Shown piece by piece: positions 35,583 through 44,922 of a DNA stretch of 64,000 nucleotides. How positions within the stretch are numbered: the stretch's first letter is position 1; each line of letters opens with the position of its first letter. The stretch lies in assembly GCA_020633415.1 (NCBI GenBank), contig JACKDQ010000004.1:1-64000 (forward strand), written 5' to 3'. The DNA is from Deltaproteobacteria bacterium (lineage in GTDB: Bacteria > Myxococcota_A > Polyangia > GCA-2747355). The notes under the pieces were generated by a model. It ran no database searches and was not told the origin of the DNA. It worked only from the letters and a program-made list of their open reading frames with translations. Made by a program: the position numbers and the translations under genes.

Positions 35583-36776
35583 GTGTATTCAGGTTGTCCG
35601 GCGGACAGGCGCTCTGCGTTACCCTACGCCCTCAGCTGCTTCACATCAGCGCCAAGCGCCGCGGTTCCCAGAACGAAATCCAACCGCCTGCTGGCCCGTG
35701 CAACCGCCGAAAGTCGTGCTAGGCTAGATCTCCCACACGACTCGGATCGCATACCTATTCAAAGCCAAGATCAAGCTCGCTACGACTGGGTAGACTACGC
35801 CAAGGGCCTTTGCATGTTTGCCGTGGTCACCCTCTATTCGGCCAACACCGCAAAGCTCGCCATCGGAAACGCCGGTTGGTTTCAACTGTGGGCGGACTTT
35901 GCTCAACCCTTTCGCATGCCCGACTTCTTCTTGCTCAGCGGGTTGTTCTTGTCGCGCGTGATCGAGCGACCCTTGCGGCGCTATCTCGACAAGAAGGTCA
36001 TGCATTATGCCTACTTCTTTGTGCTGTGGTCGCTGATCAATACCGGACTGCTGTATGTGACCGGAGAGCGGCACGGTGGCTTGCTGGCGTTTGCCAAGGA
36101 ATTTTGGGCATCGATCACGTTCTGGCCGTTCGAGATGCTCTGGTTCATCCAGATGCTTCCCGCGTACTTTTTGCTGACGCGGCTGATCCGTCGGGTCCCG
36201 GTCTATGTCGTCTTTCCGATCGTTGCGGCTTTGCAGGTCTTCCCGCTCTTTCACACCGAGCGCGTACTGATCGACGAGTTTTGGGACCGCTACGTCTACT
36301 TCTACGCCGGGTATGCCTTCGCGCCTTTCTTTTTTCGCTTTGCCGCGGATGTGCAGAAGTATCTGTTCCTCTCGCTCTGCGGGTTTTCCGCCTGGATCGT
36401 AACCAATGGCGCAGCGGTATGGCTGGGCTATTCCAAAAAGCCTGGGCTGGCGCTTGGCTTGGCATTTCTCGGTGCGATCGCGGTGATCGCCTCGGGCGCG
36501 CTGGCCGAGAAGCTCCGCTTCGCCGGCTGGCTGCGCTATCTGGGCAGACACTCGATCGTCGTCTATCTCGCGTTCTACTGGCCGATGAAGTTGGCGGCCG
36601 TTGCGCTGTTGCCCGTCGGCTTTTTCCGCGCGCATCCGACGCTTTTTGCTGCGTCGATCTCGGCGGTGGGTATCCTGTCACCCGTCGTGCTCCATCGATT
36701 GATCAACTGGCGCACCAAGGATCGATGGCTCTTTGCACGCCCCGCATGGGCGACCCTCGAGCGGGCCACGCCTTGA
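35583..36776 (+). CDS. Acyltransferase 3-family membrane protein
   Basis: This is a multi-pass inner-membrane protein of about 340-397 residues with roughly ten hydrophobic helices. It opens with RYDWVDYAKGLCMFAVVTLY, the typical N-terminal block of acyltransferase 3 enzymes, with conserved Arg in QPFRMPDFFLLSGLF. These proteins move acyl groups onto exported glycans or lipids. The start is unsure: no ATG or TTG occurs in frame near the family's usual beginning, and GTG 35583 is the nearest conventional codon, which adds an unlikely basic leader. It is divergent from the protease gene. Confidence 0.85.
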   Translation: MYSGCPADRRSALPYALSCFTSAPSAAVPRTKSNRLLARATAESRARLDLPHDSDRIPIQSQDQARYDWVDYAKGLCMFAVVTLYSANTAKLAIGNAGWFQLWADFAQPFRMPDFFLLSGLFLSRVIERPLRRYLDKKVMHYAYFFVLWSLINTGLLYVTGERHGGLLAFAKEFWASITFWPFEMLWFIQMLPAYFLLTRLIRRVPVYVVFPIVAALQVFPLFHTERVLIDEFWDRYVYFYAGYAFAPFFFRFAADVQKYLFLSLCGFSAWIVTNGAAVWLGYSKKPGLALGLAFLGAIAVIASGALAEKLRFAGWLRYLGRHSIVVYLAFYWPMKLAAVALLPVGFFRAHPTLFAASISAVGILSPVVLHRLINWRTKDRWLFARPAWATLERATP

Positions 36777-36938
36777 GTGTCGGCGATCGTTCCCCCGGTG
36801 GCAGCGTTTCGTGCGTCGCCCGGGCCTACCGCGAAAGCCAGCGGCGACGCCACCTCTCGTATCCCGCGTTCTCGCTGCCCATCCGCGTCCCTAGCCCGAT
36901 CGTTGCCTGCGTCCGAGTCAGTGTTTATGGCTCGATGT

Positions 36939-39107
36939 CTAGGGATGTGGTCCAATCTTGTCAAAGGGAATCGCCGTGAACCCAGCAAGCGAATGTGCGG
37001 GTGAGCTGGCTCGTAACCCGAGGTTTAGCGTCTTCTCGTCGATGAATTGCGGATCGCTGTTGGCTAGGTTGTTTTCAATCGCCTTGAACGAAGGTAACCC
37101 GGGTGCAGCGTAGCCCGATTCGACGAGCCAGCTTTCATTGTCATTGCCGATGTTGGTCCGAAATACCGACCCTTCGGGCATCCGCCAGTTCTCACCGGGC
37201 GCGCTAATCTTCGCCCAACTGTTGGGGAGCGCCGCTAGCTCGGGATAGGCCGTCGACCAAGGTGGTCTTTGGTATTGAATGTTGTCCTTTGTCAGGCGCT
37301 CGAGCAAATTCCAGCTGTCGCCAGCTGTGTTGTTGATCGTCACCGCGCCGCGGCCATCGGTCAGAAGCGCCGTCTTGCAGCGAGCGATGACGTTGTTTTC
37401 GATCCGTACGTCGCGTCCACCGCCATGTTGAATTGCGGCGTTCTGTATGCGGTACAGCACGTTTCCAAACACCGAGACACCGCTGACGCAATCATCCAAA
37501 TAGATGCCTTGCACGCCGTAGCCGGTGAACTGTGTCTTGATGTCGTGGACGAAGTTATAGCGAATGATATTGCCGCGATATCCCCAGTCGCGCCCGCTGT
37601 AGATCGCACCGGCGTCACTCGAGAAGCGGCAGACATCGTGCACTCGGTTGAATTCGATCAGATGCTCGTTCCCCGCGAAAATGATGCCGCTGTGCGGTGC
37701 GTTTTGAATCTCGTTGTGGGCGATGCGTTGCCCACATCCCAGTGCATAGACGGCAGGCCGATATGTCCAGCTGATCCGACCAAAGCGACGCAGCGTGCTG
37801 TTGGTGACGTAGTTGTTAGCTTTGGTGAGTGACGCGCGATCGCCGCCCCTTAGCACGATTCCTGTGTCGCCAGCGCCGTCGATGGTGCTGTGATCGATCC
37901 CGTTTCGCCTCCCGCTCACGCTGACCGCGGTTACGCCACTGTTGCGGAACGTGCAGCCCACGGCGCGGTTATCGCTGCCACCATCGATGTAAAGCAGCAG
38001 GCCGCGGGTCGCTTCCAGTGTCAAGTCGCGCAGCTCGATCTGCTTGCTCGCTTTGATGTGAATCAGCGGAGCGTCGAGCATCGATACCAAAATTTCACTT
38101 TTCGCGGTGAGCGCATTTTTGGGCCAGAGGAGCAGCGTGCCGCTTTTGCGATCGAGATACCACTCCCCGGGAACGGTGAGTTCCTCGGGGAGGTTTTCGG
38201 CATAGTAGGGCTGGCCTGCCTGAATGCCGCCAAAGGGTGCCTGCGCAAGAGTCACGCTCCTTTTGGTTGTGTCGATGGTGGCCTTCACGCGTAGGTCGGC
38301 CCAGTAGTAGCGCCAATAGCCGTGCAGCCAGATGTCCGACGATTTCCAGCGGCTTGGTCGATCGCTCGCGTAACCAAATTCCGTCGTCGAATGGGCGGCG
38401 CCCACTTCGGCAAAGTTGTCGGCGTCTGGCCAGCGGGCCAGTGTCATCGGCTCGCCGTCGACGAATAGTTCGAGCGCGCTATGGGATTGTGCGACGAGAA
38501 AACCGCGCGGCGCCAACGTGCCGAAGTCCGTTATGCCCAGCTTATTGAGGTTAGCGGCGTAGACCCTACCACGCGACGCCGAGGGCAAGCTGCCGTATAG
38601 CGGCGAGCTGGCGTCGATGCGTGCGAAGGCAGCTGCGGGCACTCTCCGACCTCCGACGATTTGCGCGCGTTCACCCGGGTAGCTCTGGAAGACCAGCGGA
38701 CGCCGAGGGTCGCCTGCGTCTTGAGCGTCCAGGACGAAGGAGGATGATCGTTGGTAGATGCCGCCGCGCAGATAGACGACCACGCCTCCTTCAGGAACGC
38801 CCTGTGTGGCGCGCAACGCGCGGATCGCGGTTCGAGCCCGCTCAAGCGTGGCGAACGGCGCGCCTTCGCTTCCGTCGGACAGATCGTTGCCGCCGACAGC
38901 AACGAAGAAGGTTGCCTTGCCGGTGTAGCCGCCGTCGCCGATCTCATCGGACGGATCACCGTCGCCTCGGGTGGTATCGACACCCGTCGTCCCTCTGTCG
39001 CGATGCGTGGTTTGATCGGCGGTCGGTTCGCGGTCTGGGTTCGACGGCGTGCTCTGATCCCCCCAGCATCCGACGCAGACCAATGTTGCCAAGATTGCGT
39101 GCTTCAT
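36939..39107 (-). CDS. Right-handed beta-helix lipoprotein (polysaccharide-active type)
   Basis: This 722-residue predicted lipoprotein (MKHAILATLVCVGCWGDQ) starts at 39107 behind GAGAGGAAA. An Asp/Thr-rich linker is followed by FFVAVGGNDLSDGSEGAPF and ATLERARTAIRAL, the standard opening of pectate-lyase-like beta-helix proteins. The centre has stacked coils (NRAVGCTFRNSGVTAVSVSG, IAHNEIQNAPHSGIIFAGN, NIIRYNFVHDI). The layout resembles GH141-like or lyase enzymes acting on plant or algal glycans. The substrate is unknown. Confidence 0.85.
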   Translation of the reverse strand: MKHAILATLVCVGCWGDQSTPSNPDREPTADQTTHRDRGTTGVDTTRGDGDPSDEIGDGGYTGKATFFVAVGGNDLSDGSEGAPFATLERARTAIRALRATQGVPEGGVVVYLRGGIYQRSSSFVLDAQDAGDPRRPLVFQSYPGERAQIVGGRRVPAAAFARIDASSPLYGSLPSASRGRVYAANLNKLGITDFGTLAPRGFLVAQSHSALELFVDGEPMTLARWPDADNFAEVGAAHSTTEFGYASDRPSRWKSSDIWLHGYWRYYWADLRVKATIDTTKRSVTLAQAPFGGIQAGQPYYAENLPEELTVPGEWYLDRKSGTLLLWPKNALTAKSEILVSMLDAPLIHIKASKQIELRDLTLEATRGLLLYIDGGSDNRAVGCTFRNSGVTAVSVSGRRNGIDHSTIDGAGDTGIVLRGGDRASLTKANNYVTNSTLRRFGRISWTYRPAVYALGCGQRIAHNEIQNAPHSGIIFAGNEHLIEFNRVHDVCRFSSDAGAIYSGRDWGYRGNIIRYNFVHDIKTQFTGYGVQGIYLDDCVSGVSVFGNVLYRIQNAAIQHGGGRDVRIENNVIARCKTALLTDGRGAVTINNTAGDSWNLLERLTKDNIQYQRPPWSTAYPELAALPNSWAKISAPGENWRMPEGSVFRTNIGNDNESWLVESGYAAPGLPSFKAIENNLANSDPQFIDEKTLNLGLRASSPAHSLAGFTAIPFDKIGPHP

Positions 39108-39416
39108 CGATTTCCTCTCGCTGCGCGAATCCACGTGTCTGTGCAGAGCCAGCTGAGATGAGCCGCAGCGCGGTTGTTGCCTGTGTTGTTGGCGGAACAT
39201 CGGTCTAAGCGTGAGCAACGCTCATGCCAAGCACTCGCGTCGCGTGAACACGAACAAACACAGGTGATTCGGGTGGACTGATCGGTCCGGCGTCCGGGCA
39301 CAGGCCGATTCACCCCCGGCGTGGTTGCAGCGCTGCAACGTCGGCCGTCTCTTTCCCATTCGATATACTGTTGTGGGCGGCGGCGCTCTGCCAGGAAATG
39401 GGCCCCTTTGGGCGGC

Positions 39417-39688
39417 TTACTGACCCAAAAGTGGCGCGTTGACAACGCCCGCGACCCAATCGCTCAACAGCGGTACCGCGCGCTGGTCGAGCCCGTGGAG
39501 CACCTTGAGCTTGGCGAGCAACACAGCCGAATCCGTCTGGGCGTTGGCTATCTCGCCGAAGGCGAGGGTTCCAAAGCTCGTCAGCACGCCGGCGACGGTC
39601 GTTGGCTAGCCACGGCCAGGCCGAGCGCCAAGCCTATTGACGTGCGTTTGTTGACCTTGCGACCGTCGGCACTGGTTACGCGATGCAC
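39417..39688 (-). pseudogene. Small frameshifted gene downstream of the propeller lipoprotein
   Basis: A GTG at 39688 directly behind GAGGAGGGG opens a frame reading VNKRTSIGLALGLAVAS, like a membrane or signal segment. A second frame continues without a break in sense, TTVAGVLTSFGTLAFGEIAN then VLHGLDQRAVPLLSDWVAG, to TAA at 39417. The joint is near 39600 and needs one frameshift. It could be a decayed gene, a sequencing error or a separate 56-residue product from GTG 39587. No family was recognised. The space from 39108 to 39416 holds nothing else I can call. Confidence 0.4.
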
Positions 39689-39695
39689 CCCCTCC

Positions 39696-41237
39696 TCAGG
39701 GTGCGTAGAGCCAGAGCATGCCGAAAGCGGACCGGCTAATCGGCGTCGCCGCCGAGGACAGCGCCAAGGTCTTTTCAAAGGTACCGACCAAGGCCGGCGC
39801 ACCGCCCGGGCGAACGCCCAGCTCATGGACAAACGCCGGGTCATCGGCGCTAAACGCGACCAACGTCGTCTGTGCGCTCGAATGGGTGCCCAAAAACGGT
39901 CGGTAAGCGGTGCTGCTGCCAAGAACACTTTGCTTTCGCCAGCTCAGCTGACCGAGGAAATGACTGGCGACTACCTCGGTACCGCTGCCAAAAGCGACCA
40001 GCGGCCAGCTCACAGCACCAGGGCTCAGCAGCGGTTGATGACCGGCGAGTTTCCAACCCGGTCGATACCGCACGATCGCCGCCGCTGTCGACTTCGGCAC
40101 GGCTTGTACGGTCACCCCCGGAGCTAGCTCCGCGAGGGTTCCCGCGTGCACGCCGACGAGAAGCTCGCTGCCTGCCACTGCTAGATCGCCCACGTACTGA
40201 GGCCCGGGGCCAGCTATCACTGCCGCCGCGACAATGGCGCCGGTCTGGGGGGCCACCGTTAGACAAAACACATCTACGTGCCCCGCGCTCTTGAACGACT
40301 GGGCGCCAAAGCTCACGGTGCCGCCAAACGTACCGCAGAAATGCGGCGTCAAACCGTCGGTGTCGATGACGATCCGCGCGATTTCGTCGTCGGCAGCGCC
40401 CCCGTAAGACTGGCTCCAGAGCACTGCACCGGTGGCGTTGAGTTTGATCAGCAGCATCTGCTTGCGGGGTGCGTCGCTGTTGATGTGTTGCTTTCCATCG
40501 ATGGTTGTCGACTCCCAGAGCGTCGCGGCAACGTAGACGTTGCCCTGCGCATCCACGGCCAACCGCCGGGGAAATTCCGCAGCTGTCCCGCCATAGCGGC
40601 GAAGCCAATCGACCCTGCCGTCGTCTGTTAGACGGGCCACAAACAGGTCGCGTTGGTGGCCGACGATGCTCTTGAGTTGGCTCTGGCCGAGGGTGAGCGT
40701 GCCGTCAAATTGTCCCAAAACGAAGATGTAGCTGCCGCGGCTGACCACGTCATTGACCATGGCAAAACCGGTCGAGGACGCCGGCCGCAACCAATCGACC
40801 GCGCCGCCAGGCGTCAACATCACGACCCAGCCGTCTTCACCTTGTGCGGTAAACCCGTGCTGCCCGATCTGAAACCGTGTTCCCGCGTGGGTTCGGCCAC
40901 CGAGGATTACGCGGCCTTGTTTGTCGACCGCCAGGGCCGTCGGCGTGTGCTGGCCCGCGCCGCCGAAGGCCAACAGTCCGCCACGCCATGGCAGCGGATT
41001 GACCGCAAGCCCATCGCTAGCGGGGCCATCACCGGCGCCGTCAGCGGCCTGCAGATCGGATTGACCTGCGTCATCATGTGCCCCGTCCGCGCTATCGGCA
41101 ACGGCATCGTCTGCCAGCGCAGTTGCATCGCGCCGGTCCTCGGCGTCGCTGAGGCTCGACGAGGCGGTGCTGCAAGCGCCCGAGAACAAAATGGCCAACA
41201 GACAGAGCGGCGTCATACGCGATAGCTTGGTAGACAT
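39696..41237 (-). CDS. Lipoprotein with SBBP-type beta-propeller repeats
   Basis: This 513-residue predicted lipoprotein (LLAILFSGACSTA) has an Asp/Ala-rich linker. About nine repeats follow of the kind D-x(3)-GRVDWLRRYGGTA-x(4)-R-x-LAVDAQGNVYVAATLW, with YGGAADDEIARIVID as another copy. This is the SBBP (seven-bladed propeller) pattern common in myxobacterial surface proteins. Such propellers mediate binding rather than catalysis. ATG 41237 is used; an internal ATG at 41216 would also leave a signal peptide. The stop codon lies in a GCACCC/GGGTGC hairpin. Confidence 0.83.
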   Translation of the reverse strand: MSTKLSRMTPLCLLAILFSGACSTASSSLSDAEDRRDATALADDAVADSADGAHDDAGQSDLQAADGAGDGPASDGLAVNPLPWRGGLLAFGGAGQHTPTALAVDKQGRVILGGRTHAGTRFQIGQHGFTAQGEDGWVVMLTPGGAVDWLRPASSTGFAMVNDVVSRGSYIFVLGQFDGTLTLGQSQLKSIVGHQRDLFVARLTDDGRVDWLRRYGGTAAEFPRRLAVDAQGNVYVAATLWESTTIDGKQHINSDAPRKQMLLIKLNATGAVLWSQSYGGAADDEIARIVIDTDGLTPHFCGTFGGTVSFGAQSFKSAGHVDVFCLTVAPQTGAIVAAAVIAGPGPQYVGDLAVAGSELLVGVHAGTLAELAPGVTVQAVPKSTAAAIVRYRPGWKLAGHQPLLSPGAVSWPLVAFGSGTEVVASHFLGQLSWRKQSVLGSSTAYRPFLGTHSSAQTTLVAFSADDPAFVHELGVRPGGAPALVGTFEKTLALSSAATPISRSAFGMLWLYAP

Positions 41238-41376
41238 GGCGCTGCATACGACGCGCCTCTGCTGGTCGTGCTCGCGAGAATCGACTTGGGCTACAAGATC
41301 TGCCCCGCTGCGCTGGTGCTTGTGCCGCCGCAGGAAGGATCGCCCCTTGGAAGCCGTGACCGACCCTACGCTTGTT

Positions 41377-41395
41377 CGGCGACACGATGTCGCCG
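41377..41395. promoter_or_regulatory. Perfect 8-bp inverted repeat upstream of 41561
   Basis: CGGCGACA (41377-41384) and TGTCGCCG (41388-41395) flank a 3-base spacer in the 320-bp gap between divergent genes. The symmetry and short spacer fit an operator for a dimeric regulator. It could also form a short hairpin. No other feature is visible in this gap. Confidence 0.35.
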
Positions 41396-41560
41396 TCTCG
41401 GTTGGCCGCAGCGTTTAACCGTGCGGTCAATTTCGACAGCGATGCTGTCTGCGCCCAATCGCTGCAACGGGTGCGCAGATGCAGACATTAAGAAAGCAAG
41501 ACCTTAGACGTCTCTCGAGATGGCTTTGCACTTGCAGTCCGAAAGGGCGAGGGGGAACCA

Positions 41561-42451
41561 ATGCTTCGCACAGTGGTGTTGCTTCTTTGTGGACTGCTCG
41601 CAACGCATTTCGCACAGGCAAAAACGTTTCAGAGCAAAGCGATTCCGCTCCGCGGTCTGTGGGGTCCGACCAACGGGCAAATCCCCAACACGCCGAAGTT
41701 CACCGACGTTAAGCGCGCCTATGGCGAGCGCGGTTGGACCGTCGGCGAGCGGGATATCGCGGGTCAGCACAAGATGGAGCGATGGCAACAGACCGCCAGG
41801 GGTAAGCGCCACGAGACGATGGTTGTTGACGTCACTGGCGATGGTCGCCTGGTCAGCGTTCCGCACTACGCGTTGACGGTCGAAAAGCCAGCGCGGGGCA
41901 ATACGCCGGCCTACGTTCTCAATCGCAAGCTCGTCTACGATCACCCAACGGTGATGCTGCAGACGACGATCACCACCAGCGGTTTTGAGCTCAAGAGCGT
42001 CGCTGCATTGAAGCAGAAGGGTTGGAAGAAACCGCAGCGCTGGAAGCTGAGCGCGCTGCCGCTTGGCGAGATAGCGACGACGATCGCGATGACCGATCCA
42101 AACAACAAAGATCTGCACTGGGAGATCACTAGCAGTCGCCAGGGACTGTCGCGCGACAACGGTAGCTACAAGGTCCGCCTGTTGGGCCATCAGCTGATCA
42201 CGCCGACGATCTCGACCTACGTCACCCAAAAGGGCGCGCCGCGTTATTCGGTTTCGATGGTCGATCCAGCCAGCGGCCAAAAGCTGATCACTGGACCCGA
42301 AGGCGAGTTAACCCAATCGATCGGCCACGTCACCTGGGTTGCCAATATGCTCTTTTCGGGGCACTCCGTGCCCCAGCTTCTGAATAAGGCGGTGCCCCAG
42401 CACGTCGCCAAGCTGTTAGATGCACTCAAAGGTGCGCGCAGCGTGGACTAG
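41561..42451 (+). CDS. Exported protein of unknown function
   Basis: This 296-residue secreted protein (signal MLRTVVLLLCGLLATHFAQA) starts at 41561 behind AGGGGGAAC. The mature part has no Cys and is rich in basic residues and Thr. It opens with FQSKAIPLRGLWGPTNGQIP and has an alternating strand pattern such as YVLNRKLVYDHPTVMLQTTI. I recognise no domain. The S41 peptidase gene follows on the same strand after about 215 bp. Confidence 0.78.
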   Translation: MLRTVVLLLCGLLATHFAQAKTFQSKAIPLRGLWGPTNGQIPNTPKFTDVKRAYGERGWTVGERDIAGQHKMERWQQTARGKRHETMVVDVTGDGRLVSVPHYALTVEKPARGNTPAYVLNRKLVYDHPTVMLQTTITTSGFELKSVAALKQKGWKKPQRWKLSALPLGEIATTIAMTDPNNKDLHWEITSSRQGLSRDNGSYKVRLLGHQLITPTISTYVTQKGAPRYSVSMVDPASGQKLITGPEGELTQSIGHVTWVANMLFSGHSVPQLLNKAVPQHVAKLLDALKGARSVD

Positions 42452-42667
42452 CGATTTGGGGTCAACCCACGCGCTACCCGCCACACAAATAGAGCCCGGC
42501 TTCGCCATCGCGACCGTACTGCTTCAAGTTGTCTGGGCAGCCATCGACCGCCACCACGCGACCATCGCTGACGGCGACGGCCCTAATCATCGTCGATCAG
42601 CGGCTTTGGGGCGCAGCCGGCCGGTTCGCGATATACTCGGACCGCCGTAAGCAGGGAGATGACTTCG

Positions 42668-43966
42668 ATGAAGCGTCGTTTGACGCGCTCCGGCCTGGGG
42701 TCGGTGCGGTTTTGGCTGCCCTTTTTCGCCGGGGCGATCTTGATGGCTGTAGTCGCTCTGGCGCTACCGACTCGCGCGGTACCGCGGGGTTACAGTCCCT
42801 ACCGCAAGCTCGGCCTGTTTGCTCGCGTGCTGAGCTATGTGGAAAACAATTACGTCAACCACGTCGATGGCACCCAGCTGATCTACGGCGCAATTCGCGG
42901 GATGATGCAGTCGCTCGACACGCACTCGGTGTTCTTGACGCCGGACCAATACAAACAGTTGCGCGCCGACACCCAAGGGCAGTTCAGTGGCATTGGCATC
43001 GAAGTCGAATTTCGTCAACAGCGTTTGACCGTCGTCGCGCCGCTCGAAGGTACACCGGCTTATCGCGCCGGTATTAGGTCCGGCGACGAGATCACGCACA
43101 TCGATGGCGCTTCCACCCGCGAGATGCGCATGGACCAAGCGGTGCGGGCGATGCGTGGTCGACAGGGGACCGCGGTCAAGCTGCAGATCGCCCGACCCGG
43201 GGCGAAGGAGCCGCTGACGCTCAGTGTGATGCGCGACGTGATCAAGATCGTCAGTGTGACCAGCAAACGCCTGACCCCCCAGATCGGCTACATTCGCATC
43301 AAGAATTTCCAGGAACGCACCGCCGAAAGTCTTCGGCGCGCGCTGCGCACGCTGCGCGAAAAGCCAGCCATTCGCGGCTTGGTCCTCGACATGCGCAACA
43401 ACCCAGGCGGACTGTTGGATCAGGCGATTCAATCGGCCGATCTGCTGCTTTCTAAGGGCCGGATCGTTACGACCATCGGCAAAGGCGGGCGCGTGCTCGA
43501 TCGCGAGTCCGCCCATCGTGCGGGCACCTTCGAGGGGTTTCCGATCGTTTGCCTGGTCAACGGCGGGTCAGCTTCGGCTGCTGAGATCCTCGCTGGCGCG
43601 CTGCAGGATCACAAACGTGCGGTGATCATGGGCGAGCAAACTTTCGGCAAGGGGTCTGTACAGACGATCATCGAGCTTGCCGATGGCTCGGGGCTCAAGC
43701 TGACGGTTGCGCGCTACTTTACCCCGGCCGGTCGCTCGATTCAGGAGCACGGCATTACGCCCGACATCCTCGTGCAGTCGACCGAGCCACCGAAGCGCCG
43801 GGCAACGGACAAGGTGCTGCGTGAAAAAGACCTCAAGCGGCATTTGAGTGGCGAGCCGTCCCAGAGCAAACCGGGGCAGCGCAGTCGGTTGAAGGACTTT
43901 CAGCTGCAAACAGCGCTCGATTACCTGCGCGCCGCACAGATCTTCCGCACGCAGGATGACGGTTAA
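42668..43966 (+). CDS. ctpA: S41 C-terminal processing peptidase
   Basis: This 432-residue peptidase is anchored by a single N-terminal helix (about 14-36). A helical N-terminal region (YVENNYVNHVDGTQLIYGAI), a PDZ domain (about 95-185, GIGIEVEFRQQRLTVVAPLEG) and the S41 core follow. The core has FQERTAESL, LDMRNNPGGLL, the nucleophile in NGGSASAAEI (S303) and general base K328 in GEQTFGKGSVQ, 25 residues apart as expected. It cleaves periplasmic substrates at their C-termini. ATG 42668 is better spaced from GGGAG than 42659. The deacetylase gene 46 bp downstream is a common neighbour. Confidence 0.93.
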   Translation: MKRRLTRSGLGSVRFWLPFFAGAILMAVVALALPTRAVPRGYSPYRKLGLFARVLSYVENNYVNHVDGTQLIYGAIRGMMQSLDTHSVFLTPDQYKQLRADTQGQFSGIGIEVEFRQQRLTVVAPLEGTPAYRAGIRSGDEITHIDGASTREMRMDQAVRAMRGRQGTAVKLQIARPGAKEPLTLSVMRDVIKIVSVTSKRLTPQIGYIRIKNFQERTAESLRRALRTLREKPAIRGLVLDMRNNPGGLLDQAIQSADLLLSKGRIVTTIGKGGRVLDRESAHRAGTFEGFPIVCLVNGGSASAAEILAGALQDHKRAVIMGEQTFGKGSVQTIIELADGSGLKLTVARYFTPAGRSIQEHGITPDILVQSTEPPKRRATDKVLREKDLKRHLSGEPSQSKPGQRSRLKDFQLQTALDYLRAAQIFRTQDDG

Positions 43967-44012
43967 CGGTGCACCCCAAAAAGATCAGCGCCGCGTTTGC
44001 CGCTGAGTGCGC

Positions 44013-44819
44013 ATGGTATTGAGTAAGCGACGGGTCTTTTCGTTGGTCGCGGCGCTGGCCATGGCTGGCCTGGCGGCCTTGTCGGTGTGGTGGGCGCTGC
44101 GCAAGCCGGCCGATCGTGCAGCTGCGCACCGGCGGCTCGGTCGCTGTGTGCCGGCGCGACCATGCTTGGCAGTGGTGATCGACGACGTTGGTCGTGACCT
44201 GGCGGCCTTCGAGCAGTTACTCGAGCTGCATCCGGCGCTGACGCTGTCGGTGTTGCCTCACGCCAAGCATACCGCCGAGGTTGTTGCCCAGCTGCGCCAG
44301 CATCGCCGCGAATTTTTGCTTCACCTGCCGCTGTCGCCGACCGACCGCCAGGCGATCTCCGACGAGCCGATCGTGCTCAGCGCTGGGCGGCCGTTGGCCA
44401 GCGCTTTTGCCGAATGCTTAGCTCGCGTGCCCGGGGCGCGCGGCATTAACAATCACATGGGATCGGCGTTTTCCGCCGATCGGCGGGCGCTGACGGCGCT
44501 GATGGCGCTGATCAGCCGTTCGGGGCACTATTTTCTCGACTCACGGACGACACCGCAAAGTCAAGTCTGCTCGGTGGCAAAAAGCCGTGGCGTGGCCTGC
44601 CTTTCCCGCGATCTCTTTGTCGATGATCAGGCAGATTCTGGTACAATTGGTGGACGCTTGGCGGAAGCTGAGCGGTTGGCGCGGCGGCGAGGATGGGCGA
44701 TCGCGATCGGTCATCCGACGGTGTCGACGCTGGCGAGCTTACGAAAGTTCCTTAGTCAGCCGGCTAATCGGCAAATCATCGCACCTTTAGGGCTGCTTTA
44801 CGCTCACTTGACACCTTGA
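44013..44819 (+). CDS. Divergent polysaccharide deacetylase (YibQ-like)
   Basis: This 268-residue protein has an N-terminal membrane helix (about 10-30). The divergent polysaccharide deacetylase domain contains LAVVIDDVGRDLAAF, LTLSVLPHAKHTAEV, EFLLHLPLSP, GINNHMGSAF, HYFLDSRTT and AIAIGHP. This family often follows a ctpA and envC-type gene in cell-wall clusters and is thought to act on peptidoglycan or surface glycans in the periplasm. A GTG two codons earlier (44007) is possible. Only the ctp half of the usual cluster is present here. Confidence 0.88.
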   Translation: MVLSKRRVFSLVAALAMAGLAALSVWWALRKPADRAAAHRRLGRCVPARPCLAVVIDDVGRDLAAFEQLLELHPALTLSVLPHAKHTAEVVAQLRQHRREFLLHLPLSPTDRQAISDEPIVLSAGRPLASAFAECLARVPGARGINNHMGSAFSADRRALTALMALISRSGHYFLDSRTTPQSQVCSVAKSRGVACLSRDLFVDDQADSGTIGGRLAEAERLARRRGWAIAIGHPTVSTLASLRKFLSQPANRQIIAPLGLLYAHLTP

Positions 44820-44922
44820 AGTAGTGAATTTTAAAGTCGGTTGTTTTGTTCCTTTGGGTATTTATTCGCGTCCAGTGGATTTGGGCGCTTGATTCATCCG
44901 TCAGCGAGCGACTTGGCCACCC

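Noticed and set aside
35724..36635. 303-codon minus-strand frame opposite the acyltransferase
   Set aside because: Highly charged translation with no motif, antisense to hydrophobic helices of a recognised family.
35810..36979. 389-codon plus-strand frame overlapping the acyltransferase
   Set aside because: It is the shifted frame of a clear multi-pass membrane protein; its translation is Arg-rich and without family features.
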